Shown here piece after piece: positions 18,736 to 27,220 of a stretch of DNA of 64,000 nt. Made by a program: the position numbers and the translations under genes. The notes below the pieces were generated by a model, which saw only the letters and a program-made list of their open reading frames with translations, did no database searches and was not told the DNA's origin. The stretch lies in NCBI RefSeq assembly GCF_003837805.1, contig NZ_RQIT01000012.1, positions 140,101 through 204,100 of the forward strand, in the 5' to 3' direction. The DNA is from Bradyrhizobium sp. RP6. GTDB taxonomy: Bacteria; Pseudomonadota; Alphaproteobacteria; Rhizobiales; Xanthobacteraceae. Position 1 is the stretch's first letter. Each line of letters begins with the position of its first letter.

Positions 18736-19251
18736 TCAGTCCCTTGGGCGTCGCTTCAGACGGGCCCGTTTCGGCAGTACGGCCGGCCATTGCACGATGT
18801 GGTTCTCGAGATCCTCATCCGGGATCTCCTCCTCGCTACCCTCCACGCGGCCGCGGACGGAAACGCCGGCTTCATGGACGGTGTTGGGGTCGCCCGAAAC
18901 CAGCGGATGCCACCAATAGAGGTCGCGCCCCTCGGTGACGAGCTTGTAGCCGCAGCTCGGCGGCAGCCAGTTCAGGGTGCGGACATTGGCCGGGGTCAGG
19001 CGGACGCAATCCGGAACCTTGTCGGAACGATTCGGATAGTCCTTGCAGGCGCAGCTCGCCCCGTCGAGCAGCTTGCAGCCGACATGGGTGAAGTAGATCC
19101 GGCCGGTGTCCTCGTCTTCGAGCTTGTTCAGACAGCAGCGGCCGCAGCCGTCGCAAAGGCTTTCCCATTCGGCCCCCGACATCTCTTCCAACGTCTTGGT
19201 TTTCCAAAAGAATTCTTCCTGGCCTGACGGTCGTTTGGGAGCTGCGGTCAT
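18736..19251 (-). CDS. YcgN-like cysteine-cluster protein
   Basis: A 171-residue protein of the YcgN/UPF0260 family. Many conserved cysteines are visible: Cys33, Cys36, Cys39 and Cys40 in CDGCGRCC, then Cys59, Cys67, Cys69 and Cys82. They resemble metal- or cluster-binding sites, although the biochemical role of the family is not established. The ATG at 19251 begins the conserved N-terminus; upstream in-frame sequence is not conserved-looking. It is divergent from the PBP1A gene, 292 bases away. Confidence 0.85.
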   Translation of the reverse strand: MTAAPKRPSGQEEFFWKTKTLEEMSGAEWESLCDGCGRCCLNKLEDEDTGRIYFTHVGCKLLDGASCACKDYPNRSDKVPDCVRLTPANVRTLNWLPPSCGYKLVTEGRDLYWWHPLVSGDPNTVHEAGVSVRGRVEGSEEEIPDEDLENHIVQWPAVLPKRARLKRRPRD

Positions 19252-19543
19252 GCGCCTCAACAAAATTCGAAAAGAGCTACGGCAACGCCATCTAGGGGGC
19301 ACGGCCGCAAGGGTGCAAGCGAGGCCGCTTTGAAGCCCGTAATGAACCGGGGTCAATTAGGCCTATTGTTCAAAATCGCGAGCGTGACCATTGGTTTATG
19401 GGCCCCGCTCGGCTAGAAGGAACAGCAAGTCCCTCGGATGCTGGCCGGGCGCCTTGGGTTTGCCGCAACATTCCCTCAAGACGTCTCGATGCCGCCCCGG
19501 CCGGGTGCTTGAACGCTTTCGAAGCAAGCCTCAAGGGTTCTAG

Positions 19544-21832
19544 GTGCGCCAGATCATACCACCGCATTGGAAGCAGAGGGTCCGGAATTTCTTCCTCGAC
19601 CTCGATGCGCGCATCGACTCCTCGCTGTTCTCCTCGGCCAAAGGCATCCGCGAGCTCTACGAGCGCTACTCGACCTTCATGGACCGGTTCTATGTCGGGC
19701 GCTGGAAGCGCTGGGTGTTCATCGAGCCGCTGTCGGAGGCCGCGACGCTCGGGCTCGGCGGCCTCGTCGTGATGCTCACCCTCGCCATTCCCGCCTTCCG
19801 CGAGACCGCGGACGAGGACTGGCTGAAGAAATCCGATCTCGCGGTGACCTTCCTCGACCGCTACGGCAATCCGATCGGCAGCCGCGGCATCAAGCACAAC
19901 GATTCGATCCCGCTGGAAGATTTTCCGGATGTCCTGATCAAGGCGACGCTGGCGACCGAGGACCGCCGCTTCTACGAACATTTCGGCATCGACATCGCCG
20001 GCACCGCGCGCGCGCTCGTCACCAACGCCCAGGCCGGCGGCGTCCGCCAGGGCGGCTCCTCGATCACCCAGCAGCTCGCCAAGAATCTGTTTTTGAGCAA
20101 CGAGCGCACCATCGAGCGCAAGGTCAACGAGGCCTTCCTCGCGATCTGGCTGGAATGGCGCCTGACCAAGAACGAGATCCTCAAGCTGTATCTCGACCGC
20201 GCCTATATGGGCGGCGGCACGTTCGGCGTCGACGGCGCCGCACATTTCTACTTCAACAAGTCGGCGCGCGACGTGACCCTGGCGGAAGCTGCGATGCTCG
20301 CCGGCCTGTTCAAGGCACCGACGAAATACGCCCCCCACATCAACCTGCCCGCCGCGCGCGCCCGCGCCAACGTCGTGCTCGACAACCTCGTCGATGCCGG
20401 CTTCATGACCGAGGGCCAGGTGTTCGGCGCCCGCCGCAACCCGGCGTTCGCGGTCGACCGCCGCGACGAGGCGTCGCCGAACTACTATCTCGACTACGCC
20501 TTCGACGAGATGCGCAAGCTGGTCGACACCTTCCCGAAGTCCTACACCGAGCGCGTCTTCGTGGTCCGCACCGCCATCGACACCAACGTGCAGAAGGCGG
20601 CGGAAGACGCCGTCGAGAACCAGCTGCGCCAGTTCGGCCGCGACTATCACGCAACGCAGGCGGCGACCGTCGTCGCCGATCTCGACGGCGGCATCCGCGC
20701 CATGGTCGGCGGCCGCGACTATGGCGCCAGCCAGTTCAACCGCGCCACCGATGCCTATCGGCAGCCCGGCTCCTCGTTCAAGCCTTACGTCTACACCACG
20801 GCGCTGCTGAACGGTTACACGCCGAACTCGATCGTGGTCGACGGCCCCGTCTGCATCGGCAATTGGTGCCCGCAGAATTATGGCCATTCCTATTCCGGCT
20901 CGGTGACGCTGACGCAGGCGATCACGCGCTCGATCAACGTCGTACCGGTGAAGCTGTCGATCGAGATCGGCCGGCGGGATCAGCCGAAGGCGCCGAACCC
21001 CGCCAAGATCGGCCGCGCCAAAATCGTCGAGGTCGCGCGCCGCTTCGGTCTCAAGGCGCCGCTGCCCGACACGCCGTCGCTGCCGATCGGTTCGGACGAA
21101 GTCACCGTGCTCGAGCATGCCGTCGCCTACGCGACCTTCCCCAACCGCGGCAAGGCGGTGACGCCGCATTCGGTGCTGGAGGTGCGCACCGGCGCCGGCG
21201 ACCTCGTCTGGCGCTGGGACCGCGACGGCCCGAAGCCGCGGCAGGCGATTCCCGCCTCCGTTGCCGCCGACATGGCCGGCATGATGAGCCACGTCGTCAG
21301 CGAAGGCACCGCCCGCCGCGCCGCGCTCGACGGCATTCCGACCGCCGGCAAGACCGGCACGACCAATGCGTATCGCGACGCCTGGTTCGTCGGCTACACC
21401 GGCAACTTCACCTGCGCGGTCTGGTACGGCAACGACGACTACTCGCCGACCAATCGCATGACCGGCGGCTCGCTGCCGGCGCAGACCTGGCACGACATCA
21501 TGCTCGCGGCGCATCAGGGCGTCGAGGTCCGGGAGATCCCCGGCATCGGCATGGGCCAGAAGCTGCCGCCGCAGCACGTGAGCAACGCGCAGGCCAATGC
21601 GGCACCGAAAGTGCTGGAGACCAAGCCGGGGCCGCCGCCGGTGCTGACCAAGCGCGGCGCCGACGTCCTGGTGCGCGTCGAGAAGCTGCTCGATGATGCG
21701 GCCAAGACCGCGAATAAATCCGCGGCCGACGACAGCAAGTCGGCCAGGCCGTCCTCGGCGACGAGCGCGCTCGCCTTCCCGCAGAACTATGCGGAAGAGA
21801 ACGTCAACGCGTCCGCGCCACGCAAGAACTGA
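19544..21832 (+). CDS. Class A penicillin-binding protein 1A
   Basis: A 762-residue bifunctional peptidoglycan synthase. After a basic N-terminus and one membrane anchor (residues ~67-90), the GT51 glycosyltransferase domain shows TLATEDRRFYEHFGID with its catalytic Glu and GGSSITQQLAKNLFL. The transpeptidase domain has the SxxK active site SSFK with Ser410, SIN in ITRSINV, and KTGTT. The C-terminal ~110 residues are Pro/Ala/Lys-rich. It polymerises and cross-links glycan strands on the periplasmic face of the inner membrane. The GTG at 19544 is the start used; the DUF1214 gene follows after 10 bases. Confidence 0.93.
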   Translation: MRQIIPPHWKQRVRNFFLDLDARIDSSLFSSAKGIRELYERYSTFMDRFYVGRWKRWVFIEPLSEAATLGLGGLVVMLTLAIPAFRETADEDWLKKSDLAVTFLDRYGNPIGSRGIKHNDSIPLEDFPDVLIKATLATEDRRFYEHFGIDIAGTARALVTNAQAGGVRQGGSSITQQLAKNLFLSNERTIERKVNEAFLAIWLEWRLTKNEILKLYLDRAYMGGGTFGVDGAAHFYFNKSARDVTLAEAAMLAGLFKAPTKYAPHINLPAARARANVVLDNLVDAGFMTEGQVFGARRNPAFAVDRRDEASPNYYLDYAFDEMRKLVDTFPKSYTERVFVVRTAIDTNVQKAAEDAVENQLRQFGRDYHATQAATVVADLDGGIRAMVGGRDYGASQFNRATDAYRQPGSSFKPYVYTTALLNGYTPNSIVVDGPVCIGNWCPQNYGHSYSGSVTLTQAITRSINVVPVKLSIEIGRRDQPKAPNPAKIGRAKIVEVARRFGLKAPLPDTPSLPIGSDEVTVLEHAVAYATFPNRGKAVTPHSVLEVRTGAGDLVWRWDRDGPKPRQAIPASVAADMAGMMSHVVSEGTARRAALDGIPTAGKTGTTNAYRDAWFVGYTGNFTCAVWYGNDDYSPTNRMTGGSLPAQTWHDIMLAAHQGVEVREIPGIGMGQKLPPQHVSNAQANAAPKVLETKPGPPPVLTKRGADVLVRVEKLLDDAAKTANKSAADDSKSARPSSATSALAFPQNYAEENVNASAPRKN

Positions 21833-21842
21833 TCGAAAGCAA

Positions 21843-22421
21843 GTGCGGCTGATCCTGATCACATTGACGGCGCTGCTTCTCGCGACGGTGGTCGGCGTCG
21901 GCGCGACCTGGATGACGACGACGCGCGGCACCGAGATCGGTGCGCTGACCATCGGCGCCTGGACCGCGCGGCCGCGCACCGGCACCGCCGACGTCGATCC
22001 CTATTCGCGCGCCACCATCGTGCGCAACGGCGAGCTGCCGATCGGCACCGGCGACGGCGTCGCTTTCACCGCCACCACCGACGACAAGAAGAAGGCGCTC
22101 GACGGCCGCTGCGATGTCGTCGTCTCCGGCGTGACGCCACCAGCGCGATTCTGGACGCTGACGCTGTACGATCGCAAAGGCCATCTCGTCGCCAATTCGT
22201 TGCAGCGCTACGGCTTCACCAGCCAGGAGATCGTGCGGCAGTCCGACGGCTCGTTCGAGATCCGCATCGCCTCGCGCTCCCGTGCCGGCAACTGGCTGCC
22301 GACCGGCGGCATCGAGCGCTACGCCTTGATGCTGCGCCTCTACGACACCCCGGTCGGGGTCGCAACGCGCACCCAGCGCGATGCGCCGATGCCGAGCATC
22401 ACCACGGTGGGCTGCTCATGA
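21843..22421 (+). CDS. DUF1214 membrane-anchored protein
   Basis: A 192-residue protein starting at GTG 21843, chosen because the hydrophobic N-terminal anchor (LILITLTALLLATVVGVG) begins there; the longer frame overlaps the PBP1A gene and is only Arg/Pro-rich shadow. The C-terminal half shows the DUF1214 pattern: FWTLTLYDRKGHLVANS and GNWLPTGG...LMLRLYDTP. It overlaps the DUF1254 gene by 4 bases (ATGA), so the two are translationally coupled. Many bacteria encode these two domains in one polypeptide; here they are separate. Function unknown, probably envelope-associated given the PBP1A neighbour. Confidence 0.85.
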   Translation: MRLILITLTALLLATVVGVGATWMTTTRGTEIGALTIGAWTARPRTGTADVDPYSRATIVRNGELPIGTGDGVAFTATTDDKKKALDGRCDVVVSGVTPPARFWTLTLYDRKGHLVANSLQRYGFTSQEIVRQSDGSFEIRIASRSRAGNWLPTGGIERYALMLRLYDTPVGVATRTQRDAPMPSITTVGCS

Positions 22422-23002
22422 TCCGGCTCATGTTCACGATCGTTGCCGGCGTGGTGCTGGGCCTCGTGGTCCATCTCGTCAGCGTGCTGGCGCTGCCGCG
22501 GATCGCGACGCAGGATGCCTATTCGCGGCTGACGCCGGTGACGAAGGTCAACGCGGTCACCCAGCTTCCGCTCGCCGACCCCAACACTTCGCCGATGCCG
22601 TTCATGGATCCGGCCTTTGCGCTGGCGATCTGCCGCTACGATCTGTCGGGCGGACCTATCAAGCTGACGGTGCCCGTCAGCCAGGCCTACACCTCGGTGT
22701 CGTTCTACACCCGCAACGAGATCGCCTATTACGCCATCAACGACCGCTCGGCCGGCAAGAAGGTGATCGAGCTCGACCTGATGACGGAAGCGCAGCACAG
22801 CGAGCTGCCCGAGGACGAAGAGGTCACCGCGGCCGATCGGCTGATCATCGATTCCCCCAGCACGACCGGCCTGATCCTGATGAAGGCGCTCGCGCCCGAG
22901 CCCGGCCTGATGCCGCAGGCGCAAGGCTCGCTCGCGGCCGCCACTTGTGCGCCGCAGACCGAGCCGCCAGCCAAGGCCGAGGCGCCGCGCCGCCGGCGGT
23001 GA
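22418..23002 (+). CDS. DUF1254 membrane-anchored protein
   Basis: A 194-residue protein with an N-terminal membrane anchor (MIRLMFTIVAGVVLGLVVHLV) and a DUF1254-type domain (PVTKVNAVTQLPL, then PFMDPAFALAICRYDLS). The C-terminus is Pro/Ala/Arg-rich. It begins inside the stop of the DUF1214 gene, so the products probably act together, most likely as a two-chain version of the DUF1254-DUF1214 protein. It is the last gene of the PBP1A unit. Function not known. Confidence 0.85.
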   Translation: MIRLMFTIVAGVVLGLVVHLVSVLALPRIATQDAYSRLTPVTKVNAVTQLPLADPNTSPMPFMDPAFALAICRYDLSGGPIKLTVPVSQAYTSVSFYTRNEIAYYAINDRSAGKKVIELDLMTEAQHSELPEDEEVTAADRLIIDSPSTTGLILMKALAPEPGLMPQAQGSLAAATCAPQTEPPAKAEAPRRRR

Positions 23003-23130
23003 GCGCGGCGATAGCGGCAACGCAAAACGAAATACTGCGAAAACAACCCCATGCACAGTAGCCGGAGCATTGAAATCATTATGCTCTTCGGTCAGCGACG
23101 ACGAAGCTACCGGTCGACGCGTACGCCCCT

Positions 23131-23160
23131 TTGACTCGTCGGGCAAAACACCGGCATACT
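23131..23160 (+). promoter_or_regulatory. Candidate sigma-70-type promoter
   Basis: TTGACT (23131-23136) and CATACT (23155-23160) are separated by 18 bases, close to housekeeping consensus. Transcription would start near 23167, just ahead of a terminator hairpin rather than of a gene. Confidence 0.5.
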
Positions 23161-23166
23161 GGCATC

Positions 23167-23217
23167 ATCGAAAGTTCGTCACACCCGCGCGGAGCAATCC
23201 GCCGCGGGTTTTTTATT
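23167..23217 (+). ncRNA. Candidate short non-coding RNA
   Basis: The promoter-like pair at 23131-23160 and the terminator at 23184-23217 would define a transcript of about 50 bases: an unpaired ~17-base 5' part containing GAAAGTTCGTCAC followed by the terminator stem. No reading frame with a ribosome binding site lies inside. It could be a small RNA or an aborted leader. It is a prediction from two adjacent signals and has not been matched to any known RNA family. Confidence 0.35.
23184..23217 (+). terminator. Intrinsic terminator
   Basis: CCCGCGCGGA, loop GCAA, TCCGCCGCGGG, then TTTTTTATTT. The stem is 10 base pairs with a single bulged C, followed by a strong T-run on the plus strand. It could end the PBP1A-DUF1254 operon or the short transcript proposed above. 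Confidence 0.75.
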
Positions 23218-23510
23218 TCGGAGCAGAGATTGGGATGACCGAGAGATCACTGGCAGTTGGTTGGCTGTCGCAGCGGCGTTGGCCTGGACGATGCGTCAGG
23301 CTCTGCGATCTGACGTCTTCGGATTCCGTAGACTATCGCCTCCCCGCCGGAATCATCCATGAATATTCGTGGGATGTCACCCATTTCGCTATCTCGGAGA
23401 GTGCTGGACAGAGTCCCGACTCCAATCAGTCCTGCGGTGTTCGCTGGGCGGCCGACCAGATTTGGCGCCCTCACGAGTTGACCTTCGTCAATAATCCCGA
23501 GCATTTTTGA

Positions 23511-23850
23511 GCATCATGGCACCGATGACGTCCTCGCGGGTGACTCAAACACCACTATCTTGATCGGAGATGCTGGCGGCGGCATGTTCGATTTTTCGAG
23601 GAGCGGCAACGACACCTTCACGGGGTCCTCGTTTCCGGGGGGCGCCCCATCCACTACACTTTCTACGGTGACGCGGCCGGCGACATGTTCGATCTTGCTC
23701 GTGGCGGCGACGATACCTTCACGTTCGCTTCCCCGAGCAACACTGCCTACGGTGACGCGGGCGGCGACGTGTCCGGTCATGCTCGGGGCGGCAACGATAC
23801 CTTCACGGGCGGCAGCAGCTTCGGCTCGCGTCAGCTGTTCTTGCTGGGCA
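23511..23850 (+). pseudogene. Frameshifted remnant of an RTX-like Asp/Gly repeat protein
   Basis: Three copies of a GDA.G....ARGGNDTFTG-type unit occur. The first begins near 23566 (GDAGGGMFDF...NDTFTG), the second near 23667 (GDAAGDMFDLARGGDDTFTF) and the third near 23751 (GDAGGDV...ARGGNDTFTGG). Copies two and three are spaced 84 bases, exactly 28 codons. Copy one is 101 bases before copy two, so a base was lost between them and the reading frame is broken. No start codon with a ribosome binding site or export signal is present. It looks like the debris of a larger calcium-binding/RTX-type surface protein. The flanking DNA (23218-23510 and 23851-24090) shows no gene that I can support. Confidence 0.6.
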
Positions 23851-24099
23851 GTCTTGTCAAGCGCGCATTCGACTCACCTATTCATCGGTACGGCCGGTTG
23901 CCGGTGGCGCGCTCTCAACAAGATTTCAATGGCGGTTTCCACGTGGTGGACAGCGTCTTTCCACAGGCACCGCTACCGTGAGGCGCCGATGCGCTGCAAA
24001 GATCCGACGTCCAAGCACGCAACACACCCTGAATCCCATCGGCTTTCCCACCGCACGCGTCCAAGCCCGCTGTGATTGGCCCGCAACCTGCTCATGCAA

Positions 24100-24138
24100 G
24101 TATGACGATCGACCAAAGACGTCATACTAGTGTATGAC
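24100..24138 (+). promoter_or_regulatory. NikR-type nickel operator
   Basis: GTATGA (24100-24105), a 16-base spacer and TCATAC (24122-24127) reproduce exactly the known NikR operator architecture GTATGA-N16-TCATAC. The identity extends to GTATGACG...CGTCATAC, 8 bases per arm. A third half-site, GTATGAC, follows at 24132-24138 and pairs with GTCATAC across 4 bases. TATACG at 24143 could be a -10 element, which would put the operator over the promoter as expected for a repressor. It lies 54-92 bases upstream of the TonB-dependent receptor gene. Confidence 0.8.
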
Positions 24139-24191
24139 CACCTATACGAAACATCCCATCGCCTGCCGGAGACCGTCGCGCGGCCGTCGAT

Positions 24192-26435
24192 GTGATAGCG
24201 GGGGCTAAGTTGCGTAGCATTTCCTGGCGCCTGGTTCTGGTCGGCATCGCGTTATCAGGCGCTTCGGCCGAAGACTCAGTTCACGCCCAGGCGGCACCGG
24301 AGGGATCCGCGGCCGGGTCTTTGCCGCCGGTTGCGGTCGCGGCGCCCGAGGCGGCCCCGAGACGCGTACGACGCACAGAGCCTCCGGCAAGGACAAGCGC
24401 CCCGCGCCGGGCGCAGGAATCGCAGCCTTCATCGCAACGGCAATCGAGCGTGGGCCTCTCCGCTGGCGCGACGCCGGGACGGGCCGACGTGTCGAGCGCG
24501 GTGACCGCACTGCCGGCGGCGGTGACGGTGATGGACGCACCGGCAATCAGCCGGCTGGCGGTCGCAACCTATGGCGACCTGTTCCGCTCGCTCCCCGGCT
24601 TCAATGTGTCCAACTATGGCCAGGGCGGGATCGGCTACGGGCTTTCGCTGCGAGGCTATACCGAATCCGAGCACGGCCGCGACATCGCCTATTACATCGA
24701 CGGCCTTCCGCTCAACGAGGTCTCCTCGCTGCACACGCCGAACTATGCCGACCTCAACGTGCTGTTTCCGGAAACCGTCAAGAGCATCGAGATCGTGCGC
24801 GGGCCGTTTTCCGTCGAGTACGGCGACTCCAATATGGGCGGCTCGGTCAACATCACGACCAAGCAGGCCGAACCCTTTGCCAGCGTCGGCGTCTCCGGAG
24901 GCACGCAAGGCACGGCGCGGGGCGTTGCGACCCACAGCATGACCCAGGGCGCATGGCTGCCCTATCTGGCATTCGAAGGGTATCACACCGACGGCTATCG
25001 CGATAACAGCTTCATCAATCGCTACAACTCGTCCAACAAGGTCACGACGACGCTTCCGGACGGCGCCACCGTGTCGTTCCGTGCACAGGCCTACGGCACC
25101 GAATACGGCTCGCCCGGCTATGCCAGTCGCGACGCCATTGCCGCCGGAACGATCTCCGAACGCTCGGCGACCAATCCGACCGACGGCGGCAACAAGCAGC
25201 TCGAAAACCTCGTCACCAATTACAGCTCCGGCGCACAGGACCAGGAGCTGAAAGGCTCGCTGTTCGTCAGCCACCAGTTCTCGAACCGTTTCGCGGATTT
25301 CGGCAGCGGCCAGCGCTTTCAGCACGAGGACCGCACGATGGTCGGCGGCCGCGTCAGCAAGGTCTGGAGCGGAGCCATCGGCGACGACATCCCCGTGCAG
25401 GTCCTGCTCGGCAGCAACTGGCGCACCGATTTCATCGAGGCGTTCCAGGCGCCGACCACCGCACGCGCGGTGTCCGGCCCGGCCGCAGTCAATGTCGGAT
25501 TGACCGAGACGAACATCGCCGGCTTCGGTCAGGTCCAGGTCAAGCCGCTGCCATGGCTCAAGTTCACGGCCGGCGGCCGTTACGACCAGTTCTACTACGA
25601 CATCGACGACCGCATCACGCCCGGCGGCACGCCGAACATGTCGAACGGGATCGCAAGCCCAAAGGCCGGCGTCGCCATCGCGCCATTCGAATGGCTGGAG
25701 CTGTTCGCCAATTACGGCGAGGGTTTCCGCAGCATCGACGTGCCCGCGGAGCTGATCGGCAATCCCGGCATTCAGCCATTCAAGATCGTCAGCCGCGAAG
25801 GCGGCGTCCAGTTGGCGTTCGATCGCTTCAGACTGCTCGCGAGCTATTGGACGACGGACTCGGCCAACGAAGCGTTTCAGGCGGCGCCCGGTCTGCCGGT
25901 GACGTTCCTGGGTAAAGCCCAGCGCAACGGATACGACGTCGATGCCCGCTGGTTCGTGATCAAGGATCCCGTCAACAACGTCTCGCTATTCGCCAACTAT
26001 GGCGGCGTCTCGGCTCGCCTCATCGACGCGGCGCCCTCCTACTTCGTCCCGAACGTGCCGAGCTACGTCGCCAATGTCGGCGTCGACTTCAACGTCGCGA
26101 CGGTCAATGCGCAAGTCCTGTCCGGTTCGGCCTATGTGACCTTCGTCGGCAGGAAGAACCTGACTCAGGACGGCCTCATCACGACCTCACCCTACTCCCG
26201 CGTGACCGGCAAGCTCGCCTATTCCTGGCCCGAGGGATGGACCGCGTTCACGCAGGCGACCTGGTATCCCGGTGATCGCCTCAGCGAAATCGCCATCAAT
26301 TTCGGCGATCCCGTCGGCGCAAACACGTCAGACATTTTCGTCAGCGCGCAGCCGACAATCGCCGTGCTCGCGGGCGTTTCGTATCGTTTCCCGACAGTCA
26401 TGGCCGCGACAAATCCAAAGCTGGTGACCAAATGA
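24192..26435 (+). CDS. TonB-dependent outer-membrane receptor, predicted nickel transporter
   Basis: A 747-residue protein: signal peptide, a Pro/Ala/Arg-rich linker (residues ~35-90), a plug domain (TYGDLFRSLPGFNVSNYGQGGIGYGLSLRGY; DIAYYIDGLPLNE; IEIVRGPFSVEYGDSNMGGSVNITTK), then a long 22-strand-type beta barrel ending in a C-terminal region with VSYRFPT. The start is either GTG 24192 or TTG 24210, the latter with GGGGG upstream. The protein should import a metal chelate through the outer membrane using TonB energy. The substrate call as nickel (cobalt possible) rests on the NikR-type operator upstream and on the overlapping NikK-like gene, not on the barrel sequence. Confidence 0.85.
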   Translation: MIAGAKLRSISWRLVLVGIALSGASAEDSVHAQAAPEGSAAGSLPPVAVAAPEAAPRRVRRTEPPARTSAPRRAQESQPSSQRQSSVGLSAGATPGRADVSSAVTALPAAVTVMDAPAISRLAVATYGDLFRSLPGFNVSNYGQGGIGYGLSLRGYTESEHGRDIAYYIDGLPLNEVSSLHTPNYADLNVLFPETVKSIEIVRGPFSVEYGDSNMGGSVNITTKQAEPFASVGVSGGTQGTARGVATHSMTQGAWLPYLAFEGYHTDGYRDNSFINRYNSSNKVTTTLPDGATVSFRAQAYGTEYGSPGYASRDAIAAGTISERSATNPTDGGNKQLENLVTNYSSGAQDQELKGSLFVSHQFSNRFADFGSGQRFQHEDRTMVGGRVSKVWSGAIGDDIPVQVLLGSNWRTDFIEAFQAPTTARAVSGPAAVNVGLTETNIAGFGQVQVKPLPWLKFTAGGRYDQFYYDIDDRITPGGTPNMSNGIASPKAGVAIAPFEWLELFANYGEGFRSIDVPAELIGNPGIQPFKIVSREGGVQLAFDRFRLLASYWTTDSANEAFQAAPGLPVTFLGKAQRNGYDVDARWFVIKDPVNNVSLFANYGGVSARLIDAAPSYFVPNVPSYVANVGVDFNVATVNAQVLSGSAYVTFVGRKNLTQDGLITTSPYSRVTGKLAYSWPEGWTAFTQATWYPGDRLSEIAINFGDPVGANTSDIFVSAQPTIAVLAGVSYRFPTVMAATNPKLVTK

Positions 26436-27220
26436 ACCGTATCTTCCCTCGTCTCGCCCACACGCTGCTCGCGACCGGACTCGTTCTCGGGTCGATAGCC
26501 TCCGCTTCGGCGCATGATGCCTGGCTCACCTTCTCGGGGCCGGCCACCGCACGCCGCGCCATCGTCAACTACGGTCATCCGGACGACCGGCCGCCGGCTT
26601 TCGCAGACAAGGTCGTGAACCTCCTGATGGTGACGCCGAAAGGCCGCACCTCGCTCCTCGACGGACTTGCGGGCGCATCCGACAACGGCATCCAGATCGC
26701 ACGAACAAGACCGTTCGACGATGCCGGACATACGCTGCTCGCGGCGCGTTACGACAACGGATTCTGGGTCAAGACGACAGACGGCCTCTATCGCAACGCC
26801 ACCCGGCGGCTGGTGCCTGACGCTGCCGAGAGCTTCTGGTCCGGAAAGTTCGCAAAGGCGATCACAGGGGCTGACGCGCCGTGGCAGGAGGTGCTCGGAC
26901 ACGATCTCGAGCTTGTGCCGCTCACCGAGCCAGCCAAGGCGAGGCCAGGTGAGATGCTCAAGGTCAAGGTGCTGTTTCGCGGCAAGCCTCTCGCTGAAGC
27001 GGAGGTCGAACGTGGCGACGGCAAGACGGTCGTTGCGGAGAAGGACATTCCAAAATTCAGGACGGACGCCGAAGGCGTGGCGACCGTTCCCATCGCCAAG
27101 CCGGGTCCCCATCTGCTGGTGATCGATCATCGCGCGGCGCCGTCCGTCACGCCGGATCAGGCGACGGACGACCTCTACAATGCGACGCTGTGGTTCAACG
27201 TGGTGGCCAAGCACCGCTAA
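26432..27220 (+). CDS. DUF4198 (NikK-like) periplasmic protein
   Basis: A 262-residue exported protein whose start overlaps the receptor stop by ATGA (26432-26435). Signal peptidase would cut after ASASA (residue 27) and expose His28 in HDAWL as the new N-terminus, a typical feature of this family. The C-terminal half has an Ig-like portion (EMLKVKVLFRGKPLAEAEVE..., DAEGVATVPI, GPHLLVIDHR). DUF4198 proteins are known as NikK-type auxiliary components near nickel and cobalt transporters. The inferred job is to bind or hand over nickel in the periplasm after uptake by the coupled receptor. No inner-membrane nickel permease is encoded in this window, so that step must be supplied elsewhere. Confidence 0.82.
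   Translation: MNRIFPRLAHTLLATGLVLGSIASASAHDAWLTFSGPATARRAIVNYGHPDDRPPAFADKVVNLLMVTPKGRTSLLDGLAGASDNGIQIARTRPFDDAGHTLLAARYDNGFWVKTTDGLYRNATRRLVPDAAESFWSGKFAKAITGADAPWQEVLGHDLELVPLTEPAKARPGEMLKVKVLFRGKPLAEAEVERGDGKTVVAEKDIPKFRTDAEGVATVPIAKPGPHLLVIDHRAAPSVTPDQATDDLYNATLWFNVVAKHR

Noticed and set aside
19370..21985. An 871-codon open frame on the minus strand
   Set aside because: It is antisense to the intact PBP1A gene with all catalytic motifs, and its translation is low-complexity Arg/Gly/Val sequence.
23131..23146. TTGACTCGTCGGGCAA as a further FNR/FixK box
   Set aside because: The half-sites do not have the correct spacing of six bases; the TTGACT is better explained as a -35 element.
23003..23510. 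A protein gene in the frame 22947-23510
   Set aside because: It runs across the end of the DUF1254 gene and through the terminator hairpin at 23184, with no ribosome binding site or family resemblance.
23560..23860. Tandem repeats as a CRISPR array
   Set aside because: The 84-base period encodes an Asp/Gly protein repeat, the units are not identical and there are no unique spacers.
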